NCBI GenBank assembly: GCA_945983015.1 | Contig: CAMFSN010000002.1 | Location: 1-39,572 of the forward strand | From: an uncultured Bacteroidales bacterium | Lineage (GTDB): Bacteria; Bacteroidota; Bacteroidia; Bacteroidales; UBA932 | Direction of reading: 5' to 3' | DNA length: 39,572 nt | Part shown: positions 24,999-33,268 of the stretch, piece by piece | How positions within the stretch are numbered: the stretch's first letter is position 1 | How the letters are laid out: the number at the start of each line of letters is the position of its first letter | The notes under the pieces: model-generated | Told to the model about the DNA's origin: nothing | Databases searched by the model: none | What the model saw: only the letters and a program-made list of their open reading frames with translations | Position numbers and translations under genes: made by a program

Positions 24999-27905
24999 TT
25001 AAAATTGCTGTCCTATCACGAAATGGAACTGACTTCCGCCCAAGCCTTTAGCCCTGCCGTCGAAACCGTAGCCCCAGTCCACACCTATCAGACCGACCAT
25101 AGGGAGGAACACTCTCACACCCACACCGGCAGAACGATAAATCTGGAAAGGATTGAAGTCCCTTATATCCGACCAGCAGTTTCCGCCTTCCATGAAAGCC
25201 AGGACAAAGATGGTGGAAGAAGGCTGCAGAATCAGAGGATATCGGAGTTCCACTGTGAATTTATCATATACATTTCCCGAATAAGCCCCACCGTCTGACT
25301 TGTAGGCAGTAGTCGTGTATGGAGTAAGGGAATAATTTTCATAACCTCTAAGGGAGATAACCTCGGAGCCGTAGGTGTTATAACCTGACATACCGTCACC
25401 ACCGAGCAGGAAGCCCTCGAATGGAGAATAGCCCCAATTCCTGTTATAATAGCCCAGATATCCGAACTGAGCCTTGGTCATCAGCACCAGGTCACCTATC
25501 AGCTTGATGTACTGGGTGGCGGATAATTTCCATTTGTGATATTCTATCCAACGATACCTGTCCTGAGCGCTCCAATTGTCATAATTCACGTCCTTGTAGG
25601 AAGGTACCGGAATCCTGTTCCCGTCTTCATCCAAGTCATACTTCCTGAACAGAGAGAAAGGAGGAGTCAAAGAGAGGGAGAAGGAGAACTCCGAACCGGC
25701 TCGAGGATATATCATCTGGTCCGTGGAATTTCTCATCAGATTAAGGGAATAGCTGATATTGTTCGCAAACCCATTATCGAAGATAAAGTATCCGGAATAC
25801 CAGTTGGTAAGCTTATATGTCTGCCAGTTAAGTCCGTTATAAAGCACGAAATAGTTATCCGGCCACTTGAGCCTGGTACCCAGGGAGGCTGACACGCCGA
25901 AGACTTCCATCTGCCTGTCGTGGCTAAGGATGTTAAGAGCCAGATATGAATTCGTCTGACGGGTATAATAGGCGGAGAGATTCAGAGAGGTAGGCTTCTT
26001 TCCGAAAAGCCAAGGCTCTGTAAAGCTGGCGGTGAGAGCAGTGTAGTAGGTACCGTTAGTCTGGAAGCGGAATGCCAGGTTCTGGGCATCTCCCAGAGGT
26101 ACAGGCCTCCAGGCATCCTTATCGAAGAACCTGTGAGTGGAGAAGTTGTTAAAGCTTACGCCCACCGTAGCCACAAAGGTATTACCACCCCAACCACCGC
26201 TGAGTTCCAGCTGGCTGGAAGGTTTCTCTGTCACATTAAGGATGTTAAGAGCCAGATATGAATTCGTCTGACGGGTATAATAGGCGGAGAGATTCAGAGA
26301 GGTAGGCTTCTTTCCGAAAAGCCAAGGCTCTGTAAAGCTGGCGGTGAGAGCAGTGTAGTAGGTACCGTTAGTCTGGAAGCGGAATGCCAGGTTCTGGGCA
26401 TCTCCCAGAGGTACAGGCCTCCAGGCATCCTTATCGAAGAACCTGTGAGTGGAGAAGTTGTTAAAGCTTACGCCCACCGTAGCCACAAAGGTATTACCAC
26501 CCCAACCACCGCTGAGTTCCAGCTGGCTGGAAGGTTTCTCTGTCACATTATAAATGAGGTCCACAGTATTATCCCTCGGATTAGGAATCATACTGTATCC
26601 GGTCTGAGACATAATCGCCTCAGCATCGAACTGCCCCAGAGAGGCAATCTCTCGGATGGAACGTTCGAAATCACTTTGGCTGAAAAGGTAACCCGGCCTG
26701 GTAACTATCTGACGACGAACCACTTTCTCATTCGTCAGGTCATTACCGTTAATGATGATGTTGTTCAACACCGCCTGTTTTCCCTCAGAAATCCTCAGTT
26801 CCACGTCCACGGAGTCATTCTGTATGTTAGTTTCCACAGGATTGATGTTAAAGAAGAGATAGCCCTTGTCCCTATAGAGTTTGGATACGTCGTAATCTCC
26901 CTGCTTACCGCCTCCGAAGAGCCTTTTCTGCATAGAAACCACATCGTACACATCCCCCTTTTCTATACCCAGGATCTGGTCCAAAACCTCGGAAGAATAT
27001 ACGGAATTACCAGTCCAGTTGATGTCCCTGAAATAGTATTTGCTCCCTTCCTCGAGTTCTATGTCTATGTTTATCTTCTTCTTAACCTTTCCATTCTTCC
27101 CGACTATGTCCACAATATAGACACTATCCCTTACTATGCGGGCATCGCGATATCCGGCCTCATTCAGGGTGCTGACCAGATTCTTCTTATCCTCGGGGTA
27201 ATCCTTCTCGCTGAATTTTTTACTATTAAAGAAGTTATAGAATTTGTTAGACTTGGTCTTCTTCATAGATTTGGCGAGCTTGTATTCCGAGATGTCATCC
27301 ACGCCTATGAAGTTAATGTCCTTAATCCTAACTTTAGGGCCCTTATCTATGTGAAAATAAACCCTTATGGCATTCTTTACCACCGTATCCTTCTTCACTT
27401 CCGTATCCACCTCGCAGAGAAGGAAGCCCTTTTCCGCATAGAAGCGTTTGATTATGCCCTCGGCAGTGGTTCTGGAATATTCGGAGAAATCCCCACCCCT
27501 TCTGAAACCTATCCTCTCATTCAGTTCCTTCTTATCTCCGGACTTGATTCCGGTATAATCCCAACCGGACATCCTGGGACGCTCCAGAATGGCTATTCTC
27601 AAAAATACGGAATCCTTTGTCGCGCTGAGAGAATCGGCGTAGATGGCCACGTCCTCAAAATAGTTCTTCGAGATCAGCCTCTTGATGGCAGAGGATACCT
27701 CTTCTCCAGGGAGAGTCACTTTTCTTCCCTCAAAAAGCCCAGACTGGGCGGCTATCTGAGCCGAGTCGAAATAGGTATTACCCTCCACGCTCACTCCAGC
27801 TATAACATATTGTTTAGGTCGGTTATAGTCCACCTCGACCTGAGCCTTCATAGAAAAACAGGCACAGGACAGGGCGAAAACCGTCAACACTCTCTTAAAC
27901 TTCAT
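24999..27905 (-). CDS. bamA: BamA outer-membrane assembly factor with an internal tandem duplication
   Basis: BamA inserts beta-barrel proteins into the outer membrane. From ATG 27905 it is 968 residues: signal peptide about 1-22, five POTRA domains to about 450, then the Omp85 barrel ending in VIGQQF, a C-terminal Phe barrel signal. Residues 453-556 and 557-660 are identical 104-residue blocks, each starting NVTEKPSSQLELSGGWGG and ending YLALNIL. Without one copy the length is about 864, normal for Bacteroidetes BamA. The block covers the first barrel strands, including the seam strand beta-1. In-frame starts at 27926 (GTG) and 27917 (ATG) exist; the -7 box 27926-27933 covers the GTG and rules it out. 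The gene follows uppS. Confidence 0.95.
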   Translation of the reverse strand: MKFKRVLTVFALSCACFSMKAQVEVDYNRPKQYVIAGVSVEGNTYFDSAQIAAQSGLFEGRKVTLPGEEVSSAIKRLISKNYFEDVAIYADSLSATKDSVFLRIAILERPRMSGWDYTGIKSGDKKELNERIGFRRGGDFSEYSRTTAEGIIKRFYAEKGFLLCEVDTEVKKDTVVKNAIRVYFHIDKGPKVRIKDINFIGVDDISEYKLAKSMKKTKSNKFYNFFNSKKFSEKDYPEDKKNLVSTLNEAGYRDARIVRDSVYIVDIVGKNGKVKKKINIDIELEEGSKYYFRDINWTGNSVYSSEVLDQILGIEKGDVYDVVSMQKRLFGGGKQGDYDVSKLYRDKGYLFFNINPVETNIQNDSVDVELRISEGKQAVLNNIIINGNDLTNEKVVRRQIVTRPGYLFSQSDFERSIREIASLGQFDAEAIMSQTGYSMIPNPRDNTVDLIYNVTEKPSSQLELSGGWGGNTFVATVGVSFNNFSTHRFFDKDAWRPVPLGDAQNLAFRFQTNGTYYTALTASFTEPWLFGKKPTSLNLSAYYTRQTNSYLALNILNVTEKPSSQLELSGGWGGNTFVATVGVSFNNFSTHRFFDKDAWRPVPLGDAQNLAFRFQTNGTYYTALTASFTEPWLFGKKPTSLNLSAYYTRQTNSYLALNILSHDRQMEVFGVSASLGTRLKWPDNYFVLYNGLNWQTYKLTNWYSGYFIFDNGFANNISYSLNLMRNSTDQMIYPRAGSEFSFSLSLTPPFSLFRKYDLDEDGNRIPVPSYKDVNYDNWSAQDRYRWIEYHKWKLSATQYIKLIGDLVLMTKAQFGYLGYYNRNWGYSPFEGFLLGGDGMSGYNTYGSEVISLRGYENYSLTPYTTTAYKSDGGAYSGNVYDKFTVELRYPLILQPSSTIFVLAFMEGGNCWSDIRDFNPFQIYRSAGVGVRVFLPMVGLIGVDWGYGFDGRAKGLGGSQFHFVIGQQF
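25925..26550. repeat. Perfect 312-bp tandem duplication inside bamA
   Basis: Bases 25925-26238 and 26237-26550 are identical over their full length at a period of 312 bp, exactly 104 codons, so the frame is kept. The 314-bp match at period 312 leaves a 2-bp (TA) microhomology at the breakpoints, and flanking bases differ immediately outside (C24/T36 at the left, A39/T51 at the right). No transposon ends or longer flanking repeats are visible. Confidence 0.97.
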
Positions 27906-27925
27906 TCTCCGAGTCATAAAACTCA

Positions 27926-27933
27926 CAAATATA
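27926..27933 (-). promoter_or_regulatory. -7 box (TATATTTG) upstream of bamA
   Basis: On the minus strand this perfect TAnnTTTG box sits between uppS and bamA, with a TTTCGG stretch (27953-27958) at -33 spacing inside the uppS 3' end. It gives bamA-ompH-gdhA their own promoter in addition to any from nadK-uppS, and it decides against the upstream GTG start. Confidence 0.6.
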
Positions 27934-27939
27934 ACTCTT

Positions 27940-28638
27940 TTATTTTACTTTTCCGAAACGTCTGTCTCTGGAGGAATACTCTTTGATGGCATCCAGGAGA
28001 TTCTCCTTCTTAAAATCCGGCCACAGGGTATCCGTAAACACAAACTCCGAATAAGCCGCCTGCCAAAGCATATAATTGCTAATCCTCTTCTCTCCGGAGG
28101 TGCGGATAATCAGGTCCGGATCCGGAATCCCCGCGGTCACCAGAGCCGCATCCACATCTTCGTAGCCTATCTGCTCCGCACTCTTCCCGCTCTGCAGCAA
28201 GTGCTTGACAGCCTGTAGGATATCCCACTTTCCGCTGTAGCTGAGCATTACGCACAAGTCCAAAGCGGAGTTCTTCTCCGTCGCCTTCTCCAGCTTATTC
28301 AAGGCCAATTGCAAAGTGCCCGACAGCCTCTCCCTGTTTCCCAGGGCCCGAAAGCGCACTCCGTTATCCATCAAGGTGGCATATTCGTTCTTTATGGCTT
28401 TCATCAACAGCGACATCAAAGCCGAAACCTCATCCTGAGGCCTAGTCCAATTCTCCTCGGAAAAGGTGTAGAGAGACAGGTACCTGACCCCGAGCTCCAC
28501 GCAGGCCTCAGTGATATCCCTCACCCTTTCCACCCCTTCAATATGTCCACTGGAACGCGCTTCTCCGTGAGCCTGTGCCCACCTGCCATTCCCATCCATA
28601 ATGATGGAGATATGTTTAGGAATAATCAAATCTGACAT
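27940..28638 (-). CDS. uppS: Isoprenyl transferase (undecaprenyl diphosphate synthase)
   Basis: This 232-residue cis-prenyltransferase makes C55 undecaprenyl diphosphate, the lipid carrier for peptidoglycan and surface glycans, by adding eight isopentenyl units to farnesyl diphosphate. Signatures are IMDGNGRWAQ near 12-21 with the catalytic Asp, LYTFSEENWTRP near 60-71, and the C-terminal PDLIIRTSGEKRISNYMLWQ near 177-196. I start at ATG 28638 because the canonical IPKHISIIMDGNG follows directly; readings from 28659 or 28719 extend into nadK. It begins 2 nt after nadK ends. Confidence 0.95.
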   Translation of the reverse strand: MSDLIIPKHISIIMDGNGRWAQAHGEARSSGHIEGVERVRDITEACVELGVRYLSLYTFSEENWTRPQDEVSALMSLLMKAIKNEYATLMDNGVRFRALGNRERLSGTLQLALNKLEKATEKNSALDLCVMLSYSGKWDILQAVKHLLQSGKSAEQIGYEDVDAALVTAGIPDPDLIIRTSGEKRISNYMLWQAAYSEFVFTDTLWPDFKKENLLDAIKEYSSRDRRFGKVK

Positions 28639-28639
28639 A

Positions 28640-29452
28640 TTATTGAGTGTTTCTGACATCCTCGCCCCATAACAGTTTGGTTCGCAAAGCTTGTATGAAA
28701 TTAGACTTGCCGAGTACAAGTTTTTTTAACTTGAAGGGTGCGGAGCTCACCGAAATGGCAGTTCCGCTCGGCACGACGAGGTCCCTGTTATCCAAAGACA
28801 ATGCCAAGGCCGCGGATTTCCTGTCCACAGCCCTGATTTCGATTTTCGAAGCGCCTGGCAGGACCAAAGGCCTTAGGTTCAGGTTATGAGGCGCTATAGG
28901 GCTTAGAATGAGAGCATCCACATCGGGCCGGCATATCGGGCCGCCTACGCTTAGAGAGTAAGCTGTACTTCCGGAACTGGTGGATACCAGAATTCCATCT
29001 GCCCAGTAAGTGGGCAATATTTCAGAATCGACACTGACATCCAAAGCCAGGGTTCCTGTACCCAAACGCCTTACAGCCACTTCGTTAAGGGCATAGGGAT
29101 AGATGTTTTCAAATTCCGGAGCTTCCACCTTCACCTCTATCATAGCCCTTTCCTCTATGCTGTAATCCCCATCTGTCAAAGCCTTGGACACCTCCTCCAC
29201 CTTATTCTCGGACAGGAAGCCAAGTCTTCCCAGATTCACGCCCAGCACCGGAATCCCCCATTGGCAGGCCAGACTGGCAGCCGTCAAAAAGGTCCCGTCC
29301 CCGCCGAAGCTTAGGAGGAGCTCGGTGGAAGGGGCCAATTGGCCTTCAACTTTATAAAGCTCCATACCAGCAGCGCGCAAAGAGGCGAGCAGGGATTCGA
29401 TGGAAGGGTCCTGCTGAAGGGAGTTTTTCTTTATTAAGTAAGCAATTTTCAT
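28640..29452 (-). CDS. nadK: NAD kinase
   Basis: This 270-residue ATP-NAD kinase makes NADP. The GGDGTFL motif near 50-56 and the NE motif in YALNEVAVRR near 115-124 are present. So are the glycine-rich STSSGSTAYSLSVGGP near 154-169, and SPIAPHNLNLRPLV near 184. Length is slightly short, normal for Bacteroidetes. It is first of the nadK-uppS-bamA-ompH line. Its -7 box (29462-29469) is 9 nt from the ATG. Confidence 0.95.
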   Translation of the reverse strand: MKIAYLIKKNSLQQDPSIESLLASLRAAGMELYKVEGQLAPSTELLLSFGGDGTFLTAASLACQWGIPVLGVNLGRLGFLSENKVEEVSKALTDGDYSIEERAMIEVKVEAPEFENIYPYALNEVAVRRLGTGTLALDVSVDSEILPTYWADGILVSTSSGSTAYSLSVGGPICRPDVDALILSPIAPHNLNLRPLVLPGASKIEIRAVDRKSAALALSLDNRDLVVPSGTAISVSSAPFKLKKLVLGKSNFIQALRTKLLWGEDVRNTQ

Positions 29453-29461
29453 TTACGGCCT

Positions 29462-29469
29462 CAAATTTA
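29462..29469 (-). promoter_or_regulatory. -7 box (TAAATTTG) of nadK
   Basis: A perfect TAnnTTTG on the minus strand, 9 nt from the nadK ATG, in a 45-bp space shared with the divergent pdxJ promoter. It is identical in sequence to the ruvX -7 box. Confidence 0.6.
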
Positions 29470-29482
29470 GCATAATATTTTT

Positions 29483-29490
29483 TATTTTTG
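29483..29490 (+). promoter_or_regulatory. -7 box (TATTTTTG) of pdxJ
   Basis: It fits TAnnTTTG and ends 7 nt before the pdxJ ATG, so the transcript is expected to be leaderless or nearly so. No clear -33 element is visible. Confidence 0.55.
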
Positions 29491-29497
29491 CACTCCA

Positions 29498-30220
29498 ATG
29501 ACAAGGCTAAGTGTTAATATCAACAAAATCGCCACTCTGAGAAACGCCAGAGGGGAGAATAATCCTGACGTCGAAAAAACTGCTCTCGACATCGAGAGTT
29601 TCGGGGCCGAGGGCATCACCGTGCATCCCCGTCCTGACGGCAGACACATCAGATATGAAGACGTTCGGGCCTTGAAGAAGATACTGCACACGGAATTTAA
29701 CATAGAAGGGAATCCGGAGCCTTCCTTCAGGGACTTGGTTATGGAAGTGGTGCCGGACCAGGTCACCCTGGTTCCTGACGGACACGACGCCATCACCTCG
29801 AACAGCGGCTGGGATACCATCCGGAATGCCAATTTTCTTTCTCAGATGTGCACCCTCTTTCATTCTGCGGGCATACGGGTCTCCATCTTTATCGACCCTG
29901 ATCCCCTGATGGCCGAAGGAGCTGCCCGCTGCGGAGCGGACAGGGTGGAGCTTTACACTGCCGCCTACGCGAAGAATTTCGCTTCGGATCCTCAAAAAGC
30001 CATAGCCCCCTATCTTGAGACTGCCCTGGCGGCAAGGCGCTGTGGACTGGGGCTGAATGCCGGACACGACCTTAATCTGGATAATTTGGAATACTTATTG
30101 AATAAAATAAACTGGATAGACGAAGTGTCCATAGGTCACGCCCTTATCTGCGACGCGCTGTATATGGGTTTGGAGAAAACCGTCCAGGCATATCTGGAAA
30201 AAACCAAGTCAAACATTTAA
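29498..30220 (+). CDS. pdxJ: Pyridoxine 5'-phosphate synthase
   Basis: This 240-residue TIM-barrel enzyme condenses 1-deoxyxylulose 5-phosphate with 3-amino-2-oxopropyl phosphate to pyridoxine 5'-phosphate, the last ring-forming step of the DXP-dependent vitamin B6 pathway. The pattern RLSVNINKIATLRNARG at the N-terminus, GITVHPRPDGRHIR near 45-58, VTLVPDGHD near 90-98, and ELYTAAYA near 151 match PdxJ. Length is standard. It shares DXP with dxr. It heads the plus-strand line pdxJ, OmpH-like, LysM protein. Confidence 0.96.
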   Translation: MTRLSVNINKIATLRNARGENNPDVEKTALDIESFGAEGITVHPRPDGRHIRYEDVRALKKILHTEFNIEGNPEPSFRDLVMEVVPDQVTLVPDGHDAITSNSGWDTIRNANFLSQMCTLFHSAGIRVSIFIDPDPLMAEGAARCGADRVELYTAAYAKNFASDPQKAIAPYLETALAARRCGLGLNAGHDLNLDNLEYLLNKINWIDEVSIGHALICDALYMGLEKTVQAYLEKTKSNI

Positions 30221-30229
30221 ACGTACGAT

Positions 30230-30850
30230 ATGAAAAAAACAGCTTTTATCCTGAGCATCTGCTCATTGCTTGTGGCTATCGCCGCACTTGTCCTGAATTT
30301 CGTTCCTTGTAATAAAACGGCCGAATGCAGCGGAGAAGAAGAGCAGGTATCCAGCAAAACCGAAACTGAGGGCATCGCTTATTTTAACCTCGACGAAGTA
30401 ATCTCTGCATATCAGTTCGCCATCGACCTGCAGCAGGCCTTCGAGCAGAAAGCCAAGGGCATTAACGACGACGTGAACCGCCGCAGGACTAAAATAGAAA
30501 ACGAAGATAAGGAATTGGCCGAGAAATTAAACAAAGGCCTGATTACCAGAAGTGTAGCTGAAGTCAAATACAACGACCTTCAGAACCGCGTAGCGGAATT
30601 CCAGCAGTTCGGCCAGCAGAAACAGAATGAATTGGCAGAAGAGCAGCAGGTAATCCTGAACAATATCGCAAACGCAGTGATGGAATACGTTAAGAAGTAC
30701 AATGCCACTCACAACTATTCCGTCATCCTCAGCACTCAGGGCAATCTCCTGTCCCAGCCTGTAGTGACTGCCGCTGAAAGCCTGAACATCACCGCCGAGC
30801 TTATCGAGGGTCTTAACGCTGAGTATCAAGCTAATAAATCGAAGAAATAA
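30230..30850 (+). CDS. Second OmpH/Skp-like protein
   Basis: This 206-residue protein starts with a hydrophobic signal or anchor (MKKTAFILSICSLLVAIAAL), then an acidic linker. A Skp-like module follows: IAYFNLDEVISAYQFAIDL near 46-64 and a long Glu/Lys/Gln coiled coil (about 65-150). It then closes with the C-terminal SVILSTQGNLL strand typical of OmpH. The first helix lacks a clear signal-peptidase site, so it may stay membrane anchored, unlike the copy at 24423-24983. A periplasmic chaperone or envelope role is inferred. It begins 9 nt after pdxJ. Confidence 0.82.
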   Translation: MKKTAFILSICSLLVAIAALVLNFVPCNKTAECSGEEEQVSSKTETEGIAYFNLDEVISAYQFAIDLQQAFEQKAKGINDDVNRRRTKIENEDKELAEKLNKGLITRSVAEVKYNDLQNRVAEFQQFGQQKQNELAEEQQVILNNIANAVMEYVKKYNATHNYSVILSTQGNLLSQPVVTAAESLNITAELIEGLNAEYQANKSKK

Positions 30851-30852
30851 TT

Positions 30853-32283
30853 TTGAAGAAAAGCCTTTTTACAATCCTGCTACTCCTCTCTTTCACTCCT
30901 TTCGGACTGAAAGGGCAGGAGCAGGAATATCCGAAAGTGGATGTCAGGGTATCCTCGGACAAAATCCGTCGAGGCTCTCAGTTTTTCTATAGCCACGTGG
31001 TCGAGGAAAAACAGACTCTTTACTCCATATCCAAGGCATACGGGGTATCCACTGTCGATATCATAGAAGCTAATCCTCGGCTGGACTTGAACAATAAGCC
31101 CCTACAGGCCGGGAAGATCCTGCTTATACCTATTCTTAACAAGATAGAAAACACTTCCTTGCCTGAAGAGATTGAAGGGATCGAGCAGCCTGACAGTTTG
31201 GAGAAAAGCTTACACATAGTGGATTCTCTAAGTTTCAAGGAAAAGGAAGTAAGTCTCAGCCTGCTGCTTCCATTCGCGGCTGACAGTTCGGCCAAGCGAA
31301 ACTATCTGAACTTCTACTTCGGTTCCCTTCTGGCAGTAAGAGATATGGCGATGCAAGGCCTCAACCTGGATGTGAAGGCTTTGGACATCACCAAAGAATC
31401 TGAATTCGAAGCTATTCGCGAGGCCTTGGGAGAGAGCGACGTCATCATCGGCCCTGTCAGTTCTGCCGACATAAAGAAAGTGTATAGGCTGCTGCCGGAT
31501 AACAAATACATAGTCTCGCCTCTGGACACCAGGACGGAAAGCCTGACGAAAAACGGCAGAATCATACTCGCCTCCACGCCGGCCAAAACTCAGATAGAGG
31601 ATGTGACTATCTGGCTTAAGGAAGATATGGAAGGCGGAACGGATTCTCTGATAGTGGTAAGAGAGACTAACTACAAGATTACTCCTACCGAAATCCTGAT
31701 GTTACAGGCCCTGGATCTGCCGTCCATAGAGAGGCTGGTGGAGATAGACTATGCCCTTTCAAATGGCCTGGAGATGAATGAGTGGTTTAACTCCCACACT
31801 CATCTTGGAGACACTCTTACCAGAGTGGTTGCGGCTTCCGAGCACGACATCTTCGTTAAGGATGTCATACGTAACGTCTATCTGCAGAACAACCTGAAGA
31901 AAAACACCATTATATATGGTCCGGCAAAGACCCGCTCTGAAGAGATGGAGGAAATGTGTGATGCCAGACTTCACTCCAGCGTTAGCTTTCACATTAATTA
32001 CGATGATCCGGAGGTTATCCGTTTCATTAAGGACTACCGAGCCCTGTATCAGTGTGAACCGGACAGTTTCGCCTTTCACGGCTATGACACCACCCGCTAT
32101 TTTATCTCCCTTTACGCCTACTTCGGAGAAGAGTTCTTAGACCACATTCAATCTTATACCTATAGCGGACTGCAGACCTACTTCCGCTTCGAAAGGCCGG
32201 ATGGCTGGGAAGGTGCAGTCAATGCCGGTCTCAGAAGACTGGTGTATTCTCCTGGATTCAAACTCGAGATTTGCGACAAATAG
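30853..32283 (+). CDS. LysM plus type 1 periplasmic-binding-like protein, TTG start
   Basis: The 476-residue protein begins with a signal peptide (KKSLFTILLLLSFTPFGLKG). It continues with one LysM domain (about 46-92, YSHVVEEKQTLYSISKAYG then GKILLIPI) that binds peptidoglycan glycan. The rest (about 130-476) has the two-lobed substrate-binding fold of the Leu/Ile/Val-binding type, with LSLLLPFAADS at its start and VIIGPVSSADI near 200. No ATG lies near the signal peptide; the TTG at 30853 is 2 nt after the previous stop and is the only sensible start. Such fusions occur in Bacteroidetes; whether the domain senses a ligand or acts as a cell-wall scaffold is unknown. Confidence 0.82.
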   Translation: MKKSLFTILLLLSFTPFGLKGQEQEYPKVDVRVSSDKIRRGSQFFYSHVVEEKQTLYSISKAYGVSTVDIIEANPRLDLNNKPLQAGKILLIPILNKIENTSLPEEIEGIEQPDSLEKSLHIVDSLSFKEKEVSLSLLLPFAADSSAKRNYLNFYFGSLLAVRDMAMQGLNLDVKALDITKESEFEAIREALGESDVIIGPVSSADIKKVYRLLPDNKYIVSPLDTRTESLTKNGRIILASTPAKTQIEDVTIWLKEDMEGGTDSLIVVRETNYKITPTEILMLQALDLPSIERLVEIDYALSNGLEMNEWFNSHTHLGDTLTRVVAASEHDIFVKDVIRNVYLQNNLKKNTIIYGPAKTRSEEMEEMCDARLHSSVSFHINYDDPEVIRFIKDYRALYQCEPDSFAFHGYDTTRYFISLYAYFGEEFLDHIQSYTYSGLQTYFRFERPDGWEGAVNAGLRRLVYSPGFKLEICDK

Positions 32284-32301
32284 ATTTTTTGCATAGATTT
32301 G
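32270..32301 (+). promoter_or_regulatory. radC promoter and leader hairpin
   Basis: TTTG (32270-32273) lies 20 nt before TAGATTTG (32294-32301), a full match to both Bacteroidetes elements. The -33 is inside the end of the LysM gene. Downstream, GCGTTT (32301-32306) and AAACGC (32313-32318) can form a small hairpin 6 nt before the radC ATG. Confidence 0.65.
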
Positions 32302-32323
32302 CGTTTGACTAAAAACGCGAACT

Positions 32324-33010
32324 ATGAAGATCAAAGAAATCTGTCTAAGTGAAAGACCTCGGGAGAGGATGCTTTCCGCAGGGCCTTCAGCCCTTTCAAA
32401 CGGGGAATTATTAGCCCTTATCATTCGTAACGGTACTGCCCAGATGAATGTTCTGGACTTATCCCGACATCTGCTGAATAAATGCCAAGGCTCCCTCGTA
32501 GCCCTTTCCCGTCTGAGCATTGAGCAACTCTGTGAAATCAAAGGTATAAAGGAGGACAAGGCCTGCATTATCCAGGCTGTGTTCGAATTGGGCAGGCGCT
32601 TCATTTCCGAAGGTCAGGAAAGGGAGACTCCCCGCATTGCCAACTCCTTGGATGCTTACAGATTGCTGCTGCCTTTGCTGAAAGGGGTTGCCCACGAAGA
32701 GGCCTGGATTATTATCCTGGACTCTGCCCACAAAGTCCTGAACCTGCAAGCCATAGGGATAGGCAACTCCGAATCAGTGGTGATAGAATCCAAGCAGATA
32801 GTAAGAATGGTATTGGAGAACGGGGGTTCAGCCCTGATTCTGGCCCACAATCACCCAAGCGGGAATGCCTATCCCTCGGAGGCCGACATCAAAATGACTC
32901 AGAATCTGAGCAATGCCTGCGGCATATTCAATATCTCCCTGCTTGATCATCTGATCGTCTGCGACGGAGAATATTATAGTTTCTCGGAGAGCAAATGTAT
33001 TGGAAAATGA
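32324..33010 (+). CDS. radC: RadC family protein (JAB/MPN+ domain)
   Basis: This 228-residue protein has an N-terminal helix-hairpin-helix-like region (about 15-90, with LSERPRERMLSAGPSALSN) and a C-terminal JAB1/MPN+ domain. The JAMM motif LAHNHPSGNAYPSEADI near 169-185 carries the zinc His, His and Asp. RadC was once linked to DNA repair; its true role is unsettled, and it is often found near mobile DNA. The last 14 codons are repeated 775 bp downstream with only synonymous changes, suggesting insertion at this gene's 3' end. It ends in TGA; the remnant ends in TAA. Confidence 0.93.
   Translation: MKIKEICLSERPRERMLSAGPSALSNGELLALIIRNGTAQMNVLDLSRHLLNKCQGSLVALSRLSIEQLCEIKGIKEDKACIIQAVFELGRRFISEGQERETPRIANSLDAYRLLLPLLKGVAHEEAWIIILDSAHKVLNLQAIGIGNSESVVIESKQIVRMVLENGGSALILAHNHPSGNAYPSEADIKMTQNLSNACGIFNISLLDHLIVCDGEYYSFSESKCIGK
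32965..33008 (+). repeat. Left copy of the radC 3'-end direct repeat
   Basis: Forty-four bases (32965-33008) match 33740-33783 with two mismatches (32986 G/A and 32992 C/T), both at third codon positions. This copy is the functional end of radC and includes the TTGG used as the -33 of the hicAB promoter. Confidence 0.9.
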
Positions 33011-33030
33011 TATAAATGTATATATCTTTG
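33000..33030 (+). promoter_or_regulatory. hicAB promoter
   Basis: TTG (33000-33002) lies 20 nt before TATCTTTG (33023-33030). The -33 is inside the radC 3'-end repeat, and the -7 is in cassette-specific DNA. Confidence 0.6.
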
Positions 33031-33050
33031 TCTTGCCAAACGATCAGGAT

Positions 33051-33245
33051 ATGAGGAGGTATAAAGTTAGTCAAATCATCAAGCTCCTTGAGCAGGATGG
33101 GTGGGCAATAAAAAAATGGACGGGCGATCACAGGCAATTTACGAACCCGAACAAGCCGGGGAAGGTAACGATAAGAGGAAAACCAAGCGACACTTTAAGT
33201 CAGGAACTATTAAATAGCATTTTCAAACAAGCAGGGTGGAAATAG
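33051..33245 (+). CDS. hicA: HicA-family mRNA interferase toxin
   Basis: This 64-residue double-stranded RNA-binding-fold toxin cleaves mRNA when free. It shows the HicA pattern: KVSQIIKLLEQDGW at the start, the catalytic-His segment DHRQFTNPNKPGKVTI near 26-41, and the C-terminal LLNSIFKQAGW. I chose ATG 33051, which gives the usual length and a YKVSQII start; an ORF from 33000 would begin inside radC. It ends 23 nt before hicB. Confidence 0.9.
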   Translation: MRRYKVSQIIKLLEQDGWAIKKWTGDHRQFTNPNKPGKVTIRGKPSDTLSQELLNSIFKQAGWK

Positions 33246-33268
33246 TCACCCTGCAAAAACAAAGAGAT

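Noticed and set aside
26445..27986. Long plus-strand ORF (513 codons) opposite bamA
   Set aside because: It lies wholly antisense to a clear bamA, ends in low-complexity unconserved sequence, and shows no recognisable domain. Its length follows from the codon usage of the real gene.
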